NCBI GenBank assembly: GCA_013416435.1
Contig: JACCEN010000001.1
Location: 1-64,000, forward strand
Length of the DNA: 64,000 nucleotides
Direction of reading: 5' to 3'
From: Alcaligenaceae bacterium
Lineage (GTDB): Bacteria; Pseudomonadota; Gammaproteobacteria; Burkholderiales; Burkholderiaceae_B
The notes beneath the pieces were generated by a model. That model did not search any database, was not told the DNA's origin, and saw only the letters and a program-made list of their open reading frames with translations. Numbering within the stretch: position 1 is the first letter of the stretch; every line of letters begins with the position of its first letter. A program made the translations under genes and the position numbers. Shown here piece by piece: positions 7,854-16,625 of this stretch.

Positions 7854-9359
7854 ATGGAATTGTTTGAACATCTGGCGTTGGGCTTCTCGGTCGCCCTGAG
7901 CCTGGAAAACGTTGTGTACTGCCTGCTGGGCTGTCTGCTTGGCACCCTCATCGGCGTACTTCCCGGCATCGGCCCAGTACCGACCATCGCGATGCTGCTG
8001 CCCATCACTTACGTATTGCCGCCTGTGGCCGGTCTGATCATGCTTGCCGGTATTTATTACGGTGCGCAGTACGGTGGTTCCACCACTGCCATTCTCGTCG
8101 CCCTGCCTGGTGAAACCGCCGCTGTGGTGACAGTGCTGGACGGCCACCAGATGGCCCGCAACGGCCGTGCCGGCGCGGCCCTGGCCATTGCGGCCCTGGG
8201 CTCCTTCTTCGCCGGCTGCGTCGCCACGATCCTGCTGGCCGGCTTCGCGCCTCCGCTGGCCGAAGTCGCCTTCAAGTTCGGCCCCGCGGAATACTTCTCC
8301 CTGATGGTGCTCGGCCTGATCGGCGCCGTGGTGCTGGCTTCGGGCTCGCTGCCCAAGGCCATCTGCATGATTCTGCTCGGCCTGCTGCTGGGCATGATCG
8401 GCACCGACGTGAACTCCGGCGTGGCACGCTACGACTTCGGCATCCCCGAGCTGCAAGACGGCATCGACTTCGCCGTGGTCGCAATGGGTGTGTTCGGTTT
8501 CTCCGAGATCATGACCAACCTGGAACTGAAAGACCAGCGCGTCGACATCACGGGCAAAGTGGGCACCCTGTATCCCAACAAGCAGGAATTCAAGGAAGCC
8601 TGGCCGGCATGCGTGCGCGGCACGGCCCTGGGTTCCGCACTGGGCATCCTGCCCGGCGGCGGCGCGGTGCTGTCCTCTTTCGCGTCCTACACGCTGGAAA
8701 AGAAGATCTCCAAGAATCCCGAGCGCTTCGGCAAGGGCCACCCCGCCGGCCTGGCTGGTCCGGAATCGGCCAACAACGCCGCGGCACAGACATCGTTCAT
8801 TCCACTGCTCACCCTGGGTATTCCCGGCAACGCCGTGACCGCCCTGATGATCGGCGCCATGACCATCCACAACATCCAGCCTGGCCCTCAGGTGATGACC
8901 AGCCACCCCGAGCTGTTCTGGGGCCTGATCGTGTCCATGTGGATCGGCAACCTGATGCTGATCATCCTCAACCTGCCGCTGGTAGGCCTGTGGATCAAAC
9001 TGCTGCGCGTACCCTACCGCATCCTGTTCCCCGCCATTCTGGTGTTCTGCACGATCGGCGTATATTCGCTGAACTACAACGTGTTCGATATCTGGATGAC
9101 AGCGGCGTTCGGCTTTGTCGGCTACGTCTGGGCCAAGCTCAAGTGCGAAGGCGCGCCTCTGCTGCTGGGCCTGGTTCTGGGCCCCATGATGGAAGAAAAC
9201 TTCCGCCGTGCCCTGCTGCTGGCACGTGGCGACTACACGACTTTCGTCACACGCCCCCTCTCGATGTCATTGCTGATCGCGGCGGCCTTCCTGGTGGTAC
9301 TGGTGGCATTGCCTTCCATCAAGAAGAAACGCCAAGAGACATTCGTCGAAGAAGGCTGA
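7854..9359 (+). CDS. tctA: Tripartite tricarboxylate transporter, large membrane subunit TctA
   Basis: 501 residues and about 11-12 membrane segments. Family motifs include GVLPGIGPVPTIAMLLPITY, YYGAQYGGSTTAILV and, in the second half, LGILPGGGAVLSSFASY plus AQTSFIPLLTLGIPGNAVTA. Start chosen at ATG 7854, 7 bp after AAGGAG; a TTG two codons earlier is in frame but lacks spacing. It forms the transport channel. Substrate depends on the partner Bug protein and cannot be read here. Expression may be controlled by the TctDE-type pair 1 kb downstream. Confidence 0.95.
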   Translation: MELFEHLALGFSVALSLENVVYCLLGCLLGTLIGVLPGIGPVPTIAMLLPITYVLPPVAGLIMLAGIYYGAQYGGSTTAILVALPGETAAVVTVLDGHQMARNGRAGAALAIAALGSFFAGCVATILLAGFAPPLAEVAFKFGPAEYFSLMVLGLIGAVVLASGSLPKAICMILLGLLLGMIGTDVNSGVARYDFGIPELQDGIDFAVVAMGVFGFSEIMTNLELKDQRVDITGKVGTLYPNKQEFKEAWPACVRGTALGSALGILPGGGAVLSSFASYTLEKKISKNPERFGKGHPAGLAGPESANNAAAQTSFIPLLTLGIPGNAVTALMIGAMTIHNIQPGPQVMTSHPELFWGLIVSMWIGNLMLIILNLPLVGLWIKLLRVPYRILFPAILVFCTIGVYSLNYNVFDIWMTAAFGFVGYVWAKLKCEGAPLLLGLVLGPMMEENFRRALLLARGDYTTFVTRPLSMSLLIAAAFLVVLVALPSIKKKRQETFVEEG

Positions 9360-9392
9360 CGCCCTCCCGCGCTTCGGCTCGATGAGCCCCGC

Positions 9393-9421
9393 AAAAAACC
9401 CACCCGCGCGGTGGGTTTTTT
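9393..9421. terminator. Bidirectional intrinsic terminator after tctA
   Basis: Twelve-bp perfect arms (AAAAAACCCACC and complement) with a 5-nt loop, flanked by A6 and T6. It ends the tctBA transcript and separates it from the downstream dehydrogenase gene. Confidence 0.92.
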
Positions 9422-9490
9422 GCGTCGGCAATGAGGTAACCTTATAGGCGCAACAAAAATACCAATACTCAACCTTTGGAGAACAACGAT

Positions 9491-10402
9491 ATGCCTTCCA
9501 TCAATACCAGGACCTACGAAACCCAGCCTTCAGCCAAGGTCGCCTTTCTGGGTCTGGGCGTCATGGGCTTTCCCATGGCGGGGCATCTTGCTAAAGCGGG
9601 TCATTCCGTCACGGTGTACAACCGGACCCATGCCAAAGCCGAAAGCTGGGTGCAGGAGTTCGGAGGCCGCGCGGCGCGCACTCCCCGAGAGGCCGTGCAA
9701 GACGCCAGCATCGTGTTTTGCTGCGTCGGCAACGACAACGACTTGCGCAGCGTCGTGCTGGGCGAGGACGGCGCGCTGGCCGGCATGCGCCAAGGCGCTA
9801 TCTTCGTGGACCACACCACCGCGTCTGCCGAAGTGGCGCGCGAGCTGCATGCGCTGGCCAAGGAAAAAGGCATAGGATTTGTCGACGCGCCGGTATCGGG
9901 CGGCCAGGCGGGCGCCGTCAACGGCATGCTTACCGTCATGTGCGGTGGTGAACAAGCGCAGTTCGACGCCATACGGCCGCTTGCATTGAGTTTCGCGCAG
10001 GCAGTCACGCTGCTCGGTGACCCGGGCGCCGGCCAGCTGTGCAAAATGGTCAACCAGATCTGCATCGCCGGGCTGGTCCAGGGCCTTTCCGAAGGCATCG
10101 CGTTCGGCCAGGCGGCGGGGCTGGATATGTCCAAGGTGCTGCAAGTCATCAGCAAAGGGGCGGCCCAAAGCTGGCAAATGGAAAATCGCGGCAGCACCAT
10201 GATCGACGACAAGTTCGACTTCGGCTTTGCCGTCGATTGGATGCGCAAGGACCTCGGCCTGGTGCTCGACGAATCGAAGCGCAATGGCGCGCGCGTGCCC
10301 GTCACCGCCCTAGTGGATCAGTTCTACGCCGACGTCCAGCAGATGGGCGGAAACCGCTGGGACACGTCCAGCCTCATCAAGCGGCTGCGCACCAGCAAAT
10401 AA
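9491..10402 (+). CDS. NAD(P)-dependent beta-hydroxyacid dehydrogenase (3-hydroxyisobutyrate dehydrogenase family)
   Basis: 303 residues from the ATG at 9491, which follows TTGGAG. The Rossmann motif VAFLGLGVMGFPMAGHLAKAG is near residue 15. The substrate-binding DAPVSGGQAGA follows, then the catalytic Lys region GAGQLCKMVNQI. These are the hallmarks of the HIBADH / tartronate semialdehyde reductase / GLYR family. The exact hydroxyacid is not determined. A position between tctBA and TctDE-like genes suggests a link to an imported carboxylate, but a strong terminator separates it from tctA. Confidence 0.9.
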   Translation: MPSINTRTYETQPSAKVAFLGLGVMGFPMAGHLAKAGHSVTVYNRTHAKAESWVQEFGGRAARTPREAVQDASIVFCCVGNDNDLRSVVLGEDGALAGMRQGAIFVDHTTASAEVARELHALAKEKGIGFVDAPVSGGQAGAVNGMLTVMCGGEQAQFDAIRPLALSFAQAVTLLGDPGAGQLCKMVNQICIAGLVQGLSEGIAFGQAAGLDMSKVLQVISKGAAQSWQMENRGSTMIDDKFDFGFAVDWMRKDLGLVLDESKRNGARVPVTALVDQFYADVQQMGGNRWDTSSLIKRLRTSK

Positions 10403-10412
10403 AGCAATCGGC

Positions 10413-11927
10413 TCAGGCCTTGTAGCGCGGCACTTTCAGGGTCGCGCACAAGCCTACGCCATCGTTCAGCGATGGGTCTCCATCCATCAATACGATAGTG
10501 CCCCGATTGCGCTGCGCATAGGCCAGCGCAATCGCCAGCCCCAATCCCGAACCGCTGCCCGGCGCGCCCCTGCGGCCGGCGCTGCCGCCCCGATCAAAGC
10601 GCATGAAGACGCTGTCGCGCAACGAGGGATCCAGCCCCACCCCGTTGTCGCGCACACTGACCCAAGCGTCTTGTTCATCGGCACCGGCCGATACCGTGAT
10701 GGTGCAGCCGTCGCCTGCATGGTTGATGGCATTGTGGACCAGATTCGCAATCGACTCGTGCAGCTCGGCGTCGCTGCCCAGCACCCAGGTCCGAGGAACG
10801 CCCATGGCTTCGTCCCGGCTCGACCATTCCGCGACGCAATCCACCCAGCCCAGATCCTGGTTGCGCTCCCGGGCCAGCGGCAGATACTGGAGGACGACCT
10901 CACGAGCGAGCGCGCTCAGATCGACGAGCGCCTGCGGCGCGGCATCGTTGCGGCTGGCGTGCGCGAGCGACAGCAACTGTTCGGTCAGGCGGGAAGTCTG
11001 GCCCAACTGCCGGATGATGGCATCCAAGGTGTCGCGCATGCGCTGAATGTCGGGTTCGCGCTTGGCATACTGCGCCTGGGTTCGCATGATGGCAAGCGGA
11101 GTGCGCAATTGATGGGAGGCATCCGCCAGAAACTGCGCTTGCCGGGCCAGCACGCGGCGATACAGATCGATATGATGGTTCACCGCTTCGACCAGGGGAA
11201 CGACCTCTCGCGGAACCTGCTCCGCATCGAGGGGGCTCAAGTTGTCGACATCGCGCGATTTGATCTCGCGCCGCAGTTCGATCAGGGGCCGCAGCGCCCA
11301 TTGAACGCTGATCCACACCAGCAGGACGGCCAGGATCAGCATGCGGCCGTCGCGGAACAGCCCATGCCGCCATGCCTCCTGCTGCGTCCGCAAGCGCATG
11401 TCCAGGCTTTCGCCGACGATGACGAGCACTTGCCGCCGTACGCCGTCCAGATGCAGGTCGCGCCACAGCGCCAACAAGCGCAAGTGGTCGTTGCGGTACA
11501 TGGCATTGTAGAAGACAGGCATGCCCTCGTTCTCGGCCAGGAACTCCGGCCTAGGCAAGCCCTGCATGCCCAGCATGGTGCGGCCTTCGAGATTCTTGGT
11601 GGATTCGCCCGCCAGATTCAGCGCAATAGGAGAAATTTCCTCGACGCGGAAATACTTGCGGTTTCCAGCGCGCGACTCGAGCATCACTTGCGCATAAAAA
11701 GGCGGATCGATGCGCAAGGAGCCATCGGGATTGAACTCGATGCTGGTTTCCAGCACCTTGGCCGGTTCAAGCAAGGCGCTGTCATAGACCTCTTCGGTCA
11801 CGGCATTGAGCGCCTGATAGTCCTTCACGCTGTCGAACAGCAACAGGCCGATGGTGCCGGGTATGAGCAGGACCAGCAGCCAGAACCGCATGCTGCCGCG
11901 GGACGTCTGCGAGAACCAGCGCATCAT
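10413..11927 (-). CDS. Sensor histidine kinase of the TctE/QseC type
   Basis: About 504 residues. One N-terminal membrane segment (FWLLVLLIPGTIGLLLF) and a second near residue 200 (MLILAVLLVWISVQW) enclose a periplasmic sensor like the two-component sensor kinase N-terminal domain of TctE. The HisKA box is FLADASHQLRTPLAIMRTQ, with the phospho-accepting His. The ATPase has N box NLVHNAINHA and G boxes DNGVGLDPS and GSGLGLAIA. Start at the ATG overlapping the upstream regulator's stop (TGATG); a GTG one codon earlier is possible. Proximity to tctBA suggests tricarboxylate sensing, by inference. Confidence 0.9.
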   Translation of the reverse strand: MMRWFSQTSRGSMRFWLLVLLIPGTIGLLLFDSVKDYQALNAVTEEVYDSALLEPAKVLETSIEFNPDGSLRIDPPFYAQVMLESRAGNRKYFRVEEISPIALNLAGESTKNLEGRTMLGMQGLPRPEFLAENEGMPVFYNAMYRNDHLRLLALWRDLHLDGVRRQVLVIVGESLDMRLRTQQEAWRHGLFRDGRMLILAVLLVWISVQWALRPLIELRREIKSRDVDNLSPLDAEQVPREVVPLVEAVNHHIDLYRRVLARQAQFLADASHQLRTPLAIMRTQAQYAKREPDIQRMRDTLDAIIRQLGQTSRLTEQLLSLAHASRNDAAPQALVDLSALAREVVLQYLPLARERNQDLGWVDCVAEWSSRDEAMGVPRTWVLGSDAELHESIANLVHNAINHAGDGCTITVSAGADEQDAWVSVRDNGVGLDPSLRDSVFMRFDRGGSAGRRGAPGSGSGLGLAIALAYAQRNRGTIVLMDGDPSLNDGVGLCATLKVPRYKA

Positions 11928-12604
11928 CACGTATCGCCGCTCGGGCTTTCCAGCATATAGCCCAGGCCTCGCACCGTCACGATGCGGACGTCGCTGCCCG
12001 CCAGCTTCTTGCGCAGCCTGTGCAGCACCACCTCGATGGCGTCAGGGCTGGTATCGCTGTCGTGGTCGAACACCCTGCTGAACAATTGCGCCTTGTCCAT
12101 CGGCGTGCCGCTGCGCGTGATGAGGGCGGCCAGCGCCGCATGTTCGCGCGGCGTAAGGTGCAGGATGGCGCCATCCAGGGAGAAAGCGCGGCTTTCGATG
12201 TCGTAGACCAGCGAGCCGCAGTGCATTTGCGGCACCAGCCTGCCTCGGCTGCGGCGCACCAGCGCGGCCAGCCGGGCCTCCAGCTCTTCGAGCGCGAAGG
12301 GCTTGGAAAGAAAATCGTCGGCGCCCAGGTTCAATCCGCGCACGCGATCCTGAAGCGCGCCCTGGGCAGTGAGGATGAGCACCGGCGTGATGTCGCCCCG
12401 ATTGCGCATTTCGCGCAGGAGCACCAGGCCGTGCTTGTCGGGCAGCCGCAAGTCCATGATGACCGCGTCGTATTCGGACACGCTCAGCAGATGTTCGGCC
12501 GTCTGCGCATCGTGCGCGTGGTCGGGAACGAAGCCGCTTTGGGCAAGCGCCCGTTCGAGCCACGCGGCCATCTCGCGTTCGTCTTCAACCAGCAGTACGC
12601 GCAT
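11927..12604 (-). CDS. OmpR-family response regulator, TctD-like
   Basis: 225 residues. Receiver domain with acidic pocket VEDE, phospho-acceptor Asp51 in IMDLRLPD, Thr in LILTAQG and Lys in [14 protein letters not shown]-terminal winged helix about residues 125-220 with [13 protein letters not shown] and [12 protein letters not shown]...VRGLGYML, typical of OmpR/PhoB. The stop overlaps the kinase start, so the two are translationally coupled. The start at 12604 lies inside the 3' end of rppH by 20 bp. Regulation of tctBA is plausible from context only. Confidence 0.93.
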   Translation of the reverse strand: MRVLLVEDEREMAAWLERALAQSGFVPDHAHDAQTAEHLLSVSEYDAVIMDLRLPDKHGLVLLREMRNRGDITPVLILTAQGALQDRVRGLNLGADDFLSKPFALEELEARLAALVRRSRGRLVPQMHCGSLVYDIESRAFSLDGAILHLTPREHAALAALITRSGTPMDKAQLFSRVFDHDSDTSPDAIEVVLHRLRKKLAGSDVRIVTVRGLGYMLESPSGDT

Positions 12605-13151
12605 GGCCCTTGGTATCCGCTGCGGCCAAGGCGCGTGCATGCTGCCCGCGATGCCGCAGGTAGCGGGTTTCCTGGCCGCGCTTGAAGAGAATGATGGCAA
12701 GCTCGTTCAAGGCAAGCGTATAGACTTCGCGCTTGAACTCGATGACGGCATCCAGCGGCACCCAGTACTGGCTCCAGCGCCATGCGTCGAACTCGGGGCT
12801 GTGCGTGGCGCGCAGGCAGACATCGGAATCGCGGCCCACCATGCGCAGCAAAAACCAGATCTGTTTTTGCCCCTTATAGTGCCCTCGCGATTCGCGCCGG
12901 ACGAAATTACTCGGAACGTTATAACGCAGCCAGTCGCGCGTCCGCCCTAATATGCGTACATGTTCGGGTCGCAGGCCGACTTCTTCGTGCAGCTCGCGAT
13001 ACATGGCCTGAACGGGGCTTTCCCCGTACTTGATGCCGCCTTGCGGAAACTGCCATGCGTGCTCCCGAATACGTTTGCCCCAGAAAACCTCGTTTTTCTG
13101 ATTTACGAGGATAATGCCGACATTAGGACGGTAGCCTTCACGGTCTAACAT
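12585..13151 (-). CDS. rppH: RNA pyrophosphohydrolase (Nudix)
   Basis: 188 residues. It removes pyrophosphate from 5'-triphosphate mRNA ends and so starts RNase E-dependent decay. Start at [15 protein letters not shown], the conserved N terminus of RppH. The Nudix box is complete: [23 protein letters not shown] (given here in parts: GGIKYGE, REL, EEVGL). The [14 protein letters not shown] motif is also characteristic. Divergent from proS across about 65 bp. The C-terminal 30 residues are charged and low in similarity, as usual. Confidence 0.95.
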   Translation of the reverse strand: MLDREGYRPNVGIILVNQKNEVFWGKRIREHAWQFPQGGIKYGESPVQAMYRELHEEVGLRPEHVRILGRTRDWLRYNVPSNFVRRESRGHYKGQKQIWFLLRMVGRDSDVCLRATHSPEFDAWRWSQYWVPLDAVIEFKREVYTLALNELAIILFKRGQETRYLRHRGQHARALAAADTKGHARTAG

Positions 13152-13216
13152 GGGCCACCCCAAAGCGAATTCAATACAATTACTGTTGATTATACGTATC
13201 TGTCGAGATCCTCACC

Positions 13217-14950
13217 ATGCATGCAAGCAAGTATCACATAAACACTCTGAAAGAAGCACCTGCGGAAGCGGAAGTAAAAAGCCATCAGTTGATGACGCGT
13301 GCCGGAATGATCCGGAAAGCGGCGGGCGGGATCTACACATACATGCCCCTGGGCCTGAAGGTATTGCGCAAGATCGAAGCCATTGTGCGCGAGGAAATGA
13401 ACCGGGCAGGCGCCATCGAGCTATTGATGCCCGTGGTGCAGCCCGCGGAGCTCTGGGTGGAGTCCGGCCGCTGGGAGCAGTACGGCGCCGAACTGCTGAG
13501 GATCAAGGACAGGCACCAGCGCGACTTCATCCTTCAACCGACGTCGGAAGAAGTCATTACCGATATCGCCCGCAACGAGATTCACAGCTGGCGGCAGCTG
13601 CCGCTCAATTTCTACCACATACAGACCAAGTTCCGCGATGAGCGCCGGCCGCGCTTCGGCCTGATGCGCGGGCGCGAGTTCACCATGAAGGACGCCTATT
13701 CCTTCGATCGCGACGAGGTGTCGGCGCAGGCAAGCTACGACAAGATGTTCGAAGCCTATATGCGCATCTTCGAACGGCTGGGGCTGGAGTTCCGGGCGGT
13801 GGCTGCGGACACGGGCTCGATCGGCGGTTCCCGCAGCCACGAGTTTCAGGTCATTGCGGACACGGGCGAGGACCTGATCGTCTACAACCCCGCCAGCCAG
13901 TATGCCGCCAACATCGAACTGGCGGAGGCTCCCTGCCTGATAGCCGAGCGCGCTCCGGCGAAGGAAGCACTGACGAAGATCGCGACGCCCGATGCCCCCA
14001 AGTGCGAACTCGTTGCCCAGCAGCTGGGCAAGCCGCTGGCTGAAACCGTGAAATCCATTGTCCTTGCCACCGACGACCCGGCCGGCGAAAAGCCCGCCCG
14101 CATCTGGCTGCTCCTGCTGCGCGGAGACCACGAGCTCAACGAAGTGAAGGCGGGCAAGCTCGCCGGCTTCGAAGACGGATATCGATTCGCGACGGAAGCG
14201 GAAATCCTCGAGTCCTTCGGTTGCGTGCCCGGCTACCTGGGCCCCGTCAATACAGTCAAGCCCGTGAATGTGATCGCCGACCTGACCGTCGCCCACATGA
14301 GCGATTTCGTCTGCGGGGCCAACGAAGAAGGCTACCACTACACCGGTGTGAATTGGGGCCGCGACCTGCCCGAGCCCGTCACGGCCGATCTGCGCAACGT
14401 CGTTGCGGGCGACCCGGATCCGCAAGGCGGCGTGCTTGCCATACAGCGCGGCATCGAAGTCGGCCACGTGTTCTTCCTTGGCGACAAGTATTCCAGGGCC
14501 CTGAATGCAAGCTTCCTGGAAACCGACGGCAAACCCGCCATATTGCAAATGGGATGCTACGGGATCGGCGTCAGCCGCATCGCGGCTGCGGCCATCGAGC
14601 AGAACCACGACGATAAAGGTATCATCTGGCCGCGCGCCATTGCGCCTTTTGAAGTTGTGATCTGCCCTATGAGCCTGCATAAAAGTGAAACAGTCCGCAA
14701 CACGGCCGAAAAACTCTACCAGGACTTGCAGGCAAGCGGCGTCGATGTCATTCTTGATGACCGCGACACGCGGCCCGGCATCATGTTCGCCGATTGGGAG
14801 CTCATCGGCGCGCCGCTGCGCATTACCATTGGCGACCGCGGCCTGAAGGAGGGCATCGTAGAGATCCAGGCCCGCAGAAACGAAACGGCGGACAAGATTC
14901 CACTGGAGCAGGCACTCGAATTCACCCTTCAGCAGTTAAAATCGCTGTAA
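13217..14950 (+). CDS. proS: Prolyl-tRNA synthetase, bacterial type
   Basis: 577 residues, typical of the bacterial form with an editing insertion. Class II motifs: PVVQPAELW, motif 2 region [21 protein letters not shown], and motif 3 near [10 protein letters not shown]. The central YbaK-like editing domain (about residues 230-390) includes [13 protein letters not shown] and [18 protein letters not shown]. The C-terminal anticodon domain has [18 protein letters not shown]. It charges tRNA-Pro and edits Ala-tRNA-Pro. Divergent from rppH. Confidence 0.97.
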   Translation: MHASKYHINTLKEAPAEAEVKSHQLMTRAGMIRKAAGGIYTYMPLGLKVLRKIEAIVREEMNRAGAIELLMPVVQPAELWVESGRWEQYGAELLRIKDRHQRDFILQPTSEEVITDIARNEIHSWRQLPLNFYHIQTKFRDERRPRFGLMRGREFTMKDAYSFDRDEVSAQASYDKMFEAYMRIFERLGLEFRAVAADTGSIGGSRSHEFQVIADTGEDLIVYNPASQYAANIELAEAPCLIAERAPAKEALTKIATPDAPKCELVAQQLGKPLAETVKSIVLATDDPAGEKPARIWLLLLRGDHELNEVKAGKLAGFEDGYRFATEAEILESFGCVPGYLGPVNTVKPVNVIADLTVAHMSDFVCGANEEGYHYTGVNWGRDLPEPVTADLRNVVAGDPDPQGGVLAIQRGIEVGHVFFLGDKYSRALNASFLETDGKPAILQMGCYGIGVSRIAAAAIEQNHDDKGIIWPRAIAPFEVVICPMSLHKSETVRNTAEKLYQDLQASGVDVILDDRDTRPGIMFADWELIGAPLRITIGDRGLKEGIVEIQARRNETADKIPLEQALEFTLQQLKSL

Positions 14951-15030
14951 CAGGCCCGGGCCGGTCATACCGGCCCGCTTGCATTGTGATCTCCGGCGAA
15001 ATCGTCCTGTCACACCGCTTAACCAAAGAC

Positions 15031-15456
15031 ATGTCACCAGACACAACCCTACAGAATCCAGAGCTGGATATTCGCGTATATTACGAGGACACCGACGCGG
15101 GCGGCGTGGTGTTCTACGCCAACTATCTCAAGTTTTTCGAGCGCGGCCGCACAGAATGGCTGCGCCGCCTGGGCGTGAACCAGACAGAGCTCGCGGAAAC
15201 AGCAAAGCGCATATTCGTCGTAAAAAACGTTGAAATACAATACCGCAAACCGGCACGGCTAGATGATTTGCTCACGATACGCAGCGACATCACCCGCTTG
15301 GGCCGGGCATCCATCCATTTCAGGCAGGCGGCTGTCCGCGCCGGGGAACTGTTGTGCGAAAGCGATATCCAAATATGCTGCGTCGATACCACGAGCTTCC
15401 GCCCTGCCCCGCTCACCGATGAACTCAGAACCCTACTGGAAAAGGCCAAGAAATAA
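15031..15456 (+). CDS. ybgC: Tol-Pal-associated acyl-CoA thioesterase YbgC
   Basis: 141 residues from the Met of MSPDTTLQNPELDIRVYYEDTDAGG, the conserved N terminus. Hot-dog fold thioesterase with the catalytic segment YYEDTDAGGVVFYANYL, in which the Asp and nearby Tyr are conserved. YbgC acts on short acyl-CoA esters or acyl carrier protein at the inner membrane and is the usual first gene of the tol-pal cluster. tolQ begins 2 bp after its stop. Confidence 0.94.
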   Translation: MSPDTTLQNPELDIRVYYEDTDAGGVVFYANYLKFFERGRTEWLRRLGVNQTELAETAKRIFVVKNVEIQYRKPARLDDLLTIRSDITRLGRASIHFRQAAVRAGELLCESDIQICCVDTTSFRPAPLTDELRTLLEKAKK

Positions 15457-15458
15457 CC

Positions 15459-16133
15459 ATGCAAGCTTCTAGCGACCTTTCGTTGCTTACATTGCTGATC
15501 GATGCCAGCATCCCCGTACAGCTCGTCATGCTCATACTGCTGGGCATCTCCATACTTTCCTGGACCTATATCTTCAGCAAAAGGTCTGCGCTGAAGCGCG
15601 CCAATGACCAGACGCGCCGGTTCGAAGACGACTTCTGGGCCGGCGGCGACCTGTCGGTATTGCAGCAGGCCATCGCAACCCGTCGATCCGAGCACGGCGC
15701 GCTGGCCCGCATCTTCGACGCCGGCATGACCGAATTCATCAAGGCGCGACGCAGCAACGGCGGCGGCGATGCAATGCTCGACGGCCCGCGCCGGGCCATG
15801 CGCGCCACTTATCAGCGCGAAATGGACAACCTGGAGTCCCACTTGAACTTCCTTGCTTCCGCCGGGTCGGTCAGCCCCTATATCGGGCTGCTGGGCACTG
15901 TCTGGGGCATCATGCACGCCTTCCTGGGGTTGTCGTCCATGCAACAGGCAACACTGGCCGCTGTGGCACCCGGCATCGCGGAAGCGCTGATCGCCACGGC
16001 CATCGGCCTGTTCGCGGCAATCCCCGCGGTGGTAGCCTATAACCGCTACACCAATGAAATCGACCGCCTGTCCATTCGCTTCGATAGTTTTATCGACGAG
16101 TTCCTCAATATCTTGCAACGTCAGGTTCGCTAA
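15459..16133 (+). CDS. tolQ: Tol-Pal system inner-membrane protein TolQ
   Basis: 224 residues. MotA/TolQ/ExbB proton channel family with three membrane helices: PVQLVMLILLGISILSWTYIF, then NFLASAGSVSPYIGLLGTVWGI and ALIATAIGLFAAIPAVVAYN. It pairs with TolR to use the proton gradient and energise TolA during envelope constriction. The TolR start overlaps its stop, so the pair is translationally coupled. Confidence 0.97.
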   Translation: MQASSDLSLLTLLIDASIPVQLVMLILLGISILSWTYIFSKRSALKRANDQTRRFEDDFWAGGDLSVLQQAIATRRSEHGALARIFDAGMTEFIKARRSNGGGDAMLDGPRRAMRATYQREMDNLESHLNFLASAGSVSPYIGLLGTVWGIMHAFLGLSSMQQATLAAVAPGIAEALIATAIGLFAAIPAVVAYNRYTNEIDRLSIRFDSFIDEFLNILQRQVR

Positions 16134-16570
16134 TGCCATCCGTCCGTGGCGGCACAGGCCGCTCTCGCCGACTCAAGAACGAGATCAATGTCGTTCCCTA
16201 CATCGACGTCATGCTGGTGCTGCTGGTCATCTTCATGGTGACGGCGCCCATGATCACTCCCGGTCTGATCGAGCTGCCGTCGGTGGGACAAGCGTCCGAA
16301 GTGCGGGCAAAACCCCTGGAGGTGCAGGTCAGCGAAGACGGAACGCTTTCCCTGCGCGTGCGCGATTCCGGCCAGGAGTTCGAGCAGATCAACAGCCAGA
16401 ACCTGGTTACCGAGGTACGTACGCGTCTTACGGCCGACACGCCCGTGGTGATCGCCGCCGACGGGCGCGTGCCTTATGAGACGGTCATGAAAATCATGGA
16501 CCAGCTGCGCAGCAATGGCATTTCCAAGCTGGGCCTGCTGGTAGACCAGAAGTCCACTCCCGAACGGTGA
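16133..16570 (+). CDS. tolR: Tol-Pal system protein TolR
   Basis: 145 residues. Single membrane helix EINVVPYIDVMLVLLVIF with the conserved proton-carrying Asp in PYIDVMLVLL. The periplasmic domain ends with the family region PVVIAADGRVPYETVMKIMDQL. Works as a dimer in the TolQ channel. Start overlaps the tolQ stop. Confidence 0.97.
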   Translation: MPSVRGGTGRSRRLKNEINVVPYIDVMLVLLVIFMVTAPMITPGLIELPSVGQASEVRAKPLEVQVSEDGTLSLRVRDSGQEFEQINSQNLVTEVRTRLTADTPVVIAADGRVPYETVMKIMDQLRSNGISKLGLLVDQKSTPER

Positions 16571-16625
16571 ACGAATCAGGCGGGCCGGCGCGGCAGGCTG
16601 CCGTCCGCGCCCAACACGCTACGCA

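Noticed and set aside
10671-11960. Plus-strand open frame of about 429 codons
   Set aside because: Antisense to the histidine kinase; composition is that of a shadow frame.
13421-14680. Long minus-strand open frame of about 419 codons
   Set aside because: It lies wholly opposite proS, which has all family motifs; no recognisable domain in the antisense frame.
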